Below, piece after piece: positions 5,933 through 6,952 of a stretch of DNA of 6,952 nt (positions are counted from its first letter, which is position 1; the number at the start of each line of letters is the position of its first letter). The position numbers and the translations under genes were made by a program. The notes beneath the pieces are model-generated. The model was not told where the DNA came from, searched no databases, and saw only the letters and a program-made list of their open reading frames with translations. Origin of the DNA: Bacteroidaceae bacterium (lineage in GTDB: Bacteria > Bacteroidota > Bacteroidia > Bacteroidales > Bacteroidaceae); assembly GCA_017466965.1 (NCBI GenBank), contig JAFTTD010000005.1, positions 1 through 6,952 of the forward strand, given 5' to 3'.

Positions 5933-6907
5933 TCATAAATATCGAGTGATAGAATAATCTACATAAGAAATAAGAGACTGCTTTACATCTGAATCAGGAT
6001 AAACAGACAGCAAAGCTTTGGCACGCTCAGCATAGTCTCCCATCACCTTCTTAGCATAGTCAATTCCACCATTGACCTTTGTAAACTCTACTATTCTTTC
6101 AATTTCATCGTCCGAAACATCCCCTTCCTTAATTTTATATGCTATCTTGAACATTTCCTCATCTTTCATCTTAAATAACACATGAATGAGGGGCAATGTT
6201 AGCTTTCCTTCTTTCATATCGTTACCTGATGGTTTACCAATACGTGAATCTTTTTCATAATCAAATATATCATCACGAATTTGAAAACACATACCTACGA
6301 TTTCACCGAAAGATTTTAATCTTTCAATATCACTTTCAGAAGCACCTACAGACAATGCACCACCTTCAGCGCAAGCTGCGAATAGAGCGGCAGTCTTATT
6401 CCTTATAATATGATAATAAATATCCTCTGAAATCTCTGTGTTTTTGACGTTATCAAGCTGCAACAATTCGCCATCAGCAAGATTCTGAGCCGCTATTGAA
6501 ATAATTTCAACAAGACGAGTATTCCCGGTCTTTACAGAGCATAACAGAGAGTTCGCCAACAAGAAATCGCCTATTAGAACTGCAACTTTATTACCGTATG
6601 TAAAATTAACAGAGGCAAGCCCTCTCCTACTATCACTTTCATCAACAATATCATCATGAATAAGGCTCGCTGTATGAAAAAATTCAACAGTAGCAGCTGT
6701 ATATATGGATTTTTCGCTCACTTCACCCAAAAGACGAGCAGCAAGCAAAGCCAATAACGGTCTCATCATCTTACCTTTTCGAGAACCAATTTTTTTAAGA
6801 ACTTCATTAAGCAAAAGATTAGAGTGAACCATATACGAATCAAACACTCTCGTATATTCGTCCATTTCCTTTTCTATAGGTGCCTTAATAAGCTGAATCA
6901 AATCCAT
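5933..6907 (-). CDS. Long-chain trans-polyprenyl diphosphate synthase (IspB-like)
   Basis: The enzyme adds isopentenyl diphosphate units to an allylic primer to make the prenyl chain of a quinone, in Bacteroidota most likely menaquinone. From the ATG at 6905-6907 the product is 324 residues, normal for the family. A TTG two codons earlier (6911-6913) could extend it, but MDLIQLIKAPI fits the family start better. Motifs: GKMMRP (about residues 45-50) for isopentenyl diphosphate binding; the first Asp-rich motif D85-D86-x-x-D89 in LIHDDIVDESDSRRG; and the second D212-D213-x-x-D216 in QIRDDIFDYEKD, both binding Mg and diphosphate. The residues four and five before the first motif are small (Ser, Ala), which in this family favours long products; exact chain length is not readable. 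There are no membrane segments. It converges on deoC through a shared terminator and has its own upstream -7 box. Confidence 0.93.
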   Translation of the reverse strand: MDLIQLIKAPIEKEMDEYTRVFDSYMVHSNLLLNEVLKKIGSRKGKMMRPLLALLAARLLGEVSEKSIYTAATVEFFHTASLIHDDIVDESDSRRGLASVNFTYGNKVAVLIGDFLLANSLLCSVKTGNTRLVEIISIAAQNLADGELLQLDNVKNTEISEDIYYHIIRNKTAALFAACAEGGALSVGASESDIERLKSFGEIVGMCFQIRDDIFDYEKDSRIGKPSGNDMKEGKLTLPLIHVLFKMKDEEMFKIAYKIKEGDVSDDEIERIVEFTKVNGGIDYAKKVMGDYAERAKALLSVYPDSDVKQSLISYVDYSITRYL

Positions 6908-6925
6908 ACGCAATAAATTTCAGTA

Positions 6926-6933
6926 CAAAATTA
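6926..6933 (-). promoter_or_regulatory. Candidate Bacteroidota -7 promoter box for the polyprenyl synthase gene
   Basis: On the minus strand the sequence is TAATTTTG, an exact fit to TAnnTTTG, 18 bases before the ATG at 6907. That gives a very short leader, common in this phylum. The expected -33 TTTG position is near or past the window edge and no clear copy is visible, so this rests on one box. Confidence 0.4.
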
Positions 6934-6952
6934 CAAATAAAAGAAATACAAC

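Noticed and set aside
6196..6408. A 70-codon plus-strand open frame inside the polyprenyl synthase gene.
   Set aside because: It is antisense to the conserved second Asp-rich motif region and has no family resemblance.

Overview
The window is about 7 kb of an A-rich bacterial chromosome that looks like the phylum Bacteroidota, order Bacteroidales, possibly Prevotella-like. This rests on three things: protein sequences typical of that group as I remember them, the lack of Shine-Dalgarno sites before most genes, and -7 boxes of the TAnnTTTG type before dtd and before the polyprenyl synthase gene. I could not run a search, so the genus is a guess.

Layout: six genes run rightward. They are the 3' two-thirds of mnmG (tRNA wobble-uridine modification), apt (adenine salvage), uvrC (nucleotide excision repair), dtd (D-aminoacyl-tRNA deacylase), a small MazG-like nucleotide pyrophosphohydrolase gene, and deoC (deoxyribose-phosphate aldolase). 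A strong two-way hairpin terminator follows deoC. The last gene, a long-chain polyprenyl diphosphate synthase, runs leftward toward it from the right edge. A hairpin and a -7 box between uvrC and dtd suggest that dtd-mazG starts a new transcript. dtd and mazG overlap by one base (TAATG).

The genes are ordinary housekeeping functions: translation quality control (mnmG, dtd), nucleotide salvage and pool cleaning (apt, mazG, deoC), DNA repair (uvrC) and isoprenoid chain synthesis. I see no mobile element, CRISPR array, phage gene, RNA gene or defence system.

The most notable signal is not a gene. The same 16-bp sequence TGTTTCACGTGGAACA occurs twice, in the gaps on either side of apt (1328-1343 and 1927-1942). 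Its reverse complement, TGTTCCACGTGAAACA, fits the near-universal ParB-binding parS consensus TGTTNCACGTGAAACA. This window therefore probably holds part of the chromosome's origin-proximal segregation centromere. The second site also creates a false GTG start for uvrC; the real start is the ATG at 1977. A second oddity is a His/Cys/Asp/Glu-rich N-terminal tail on DeoC.
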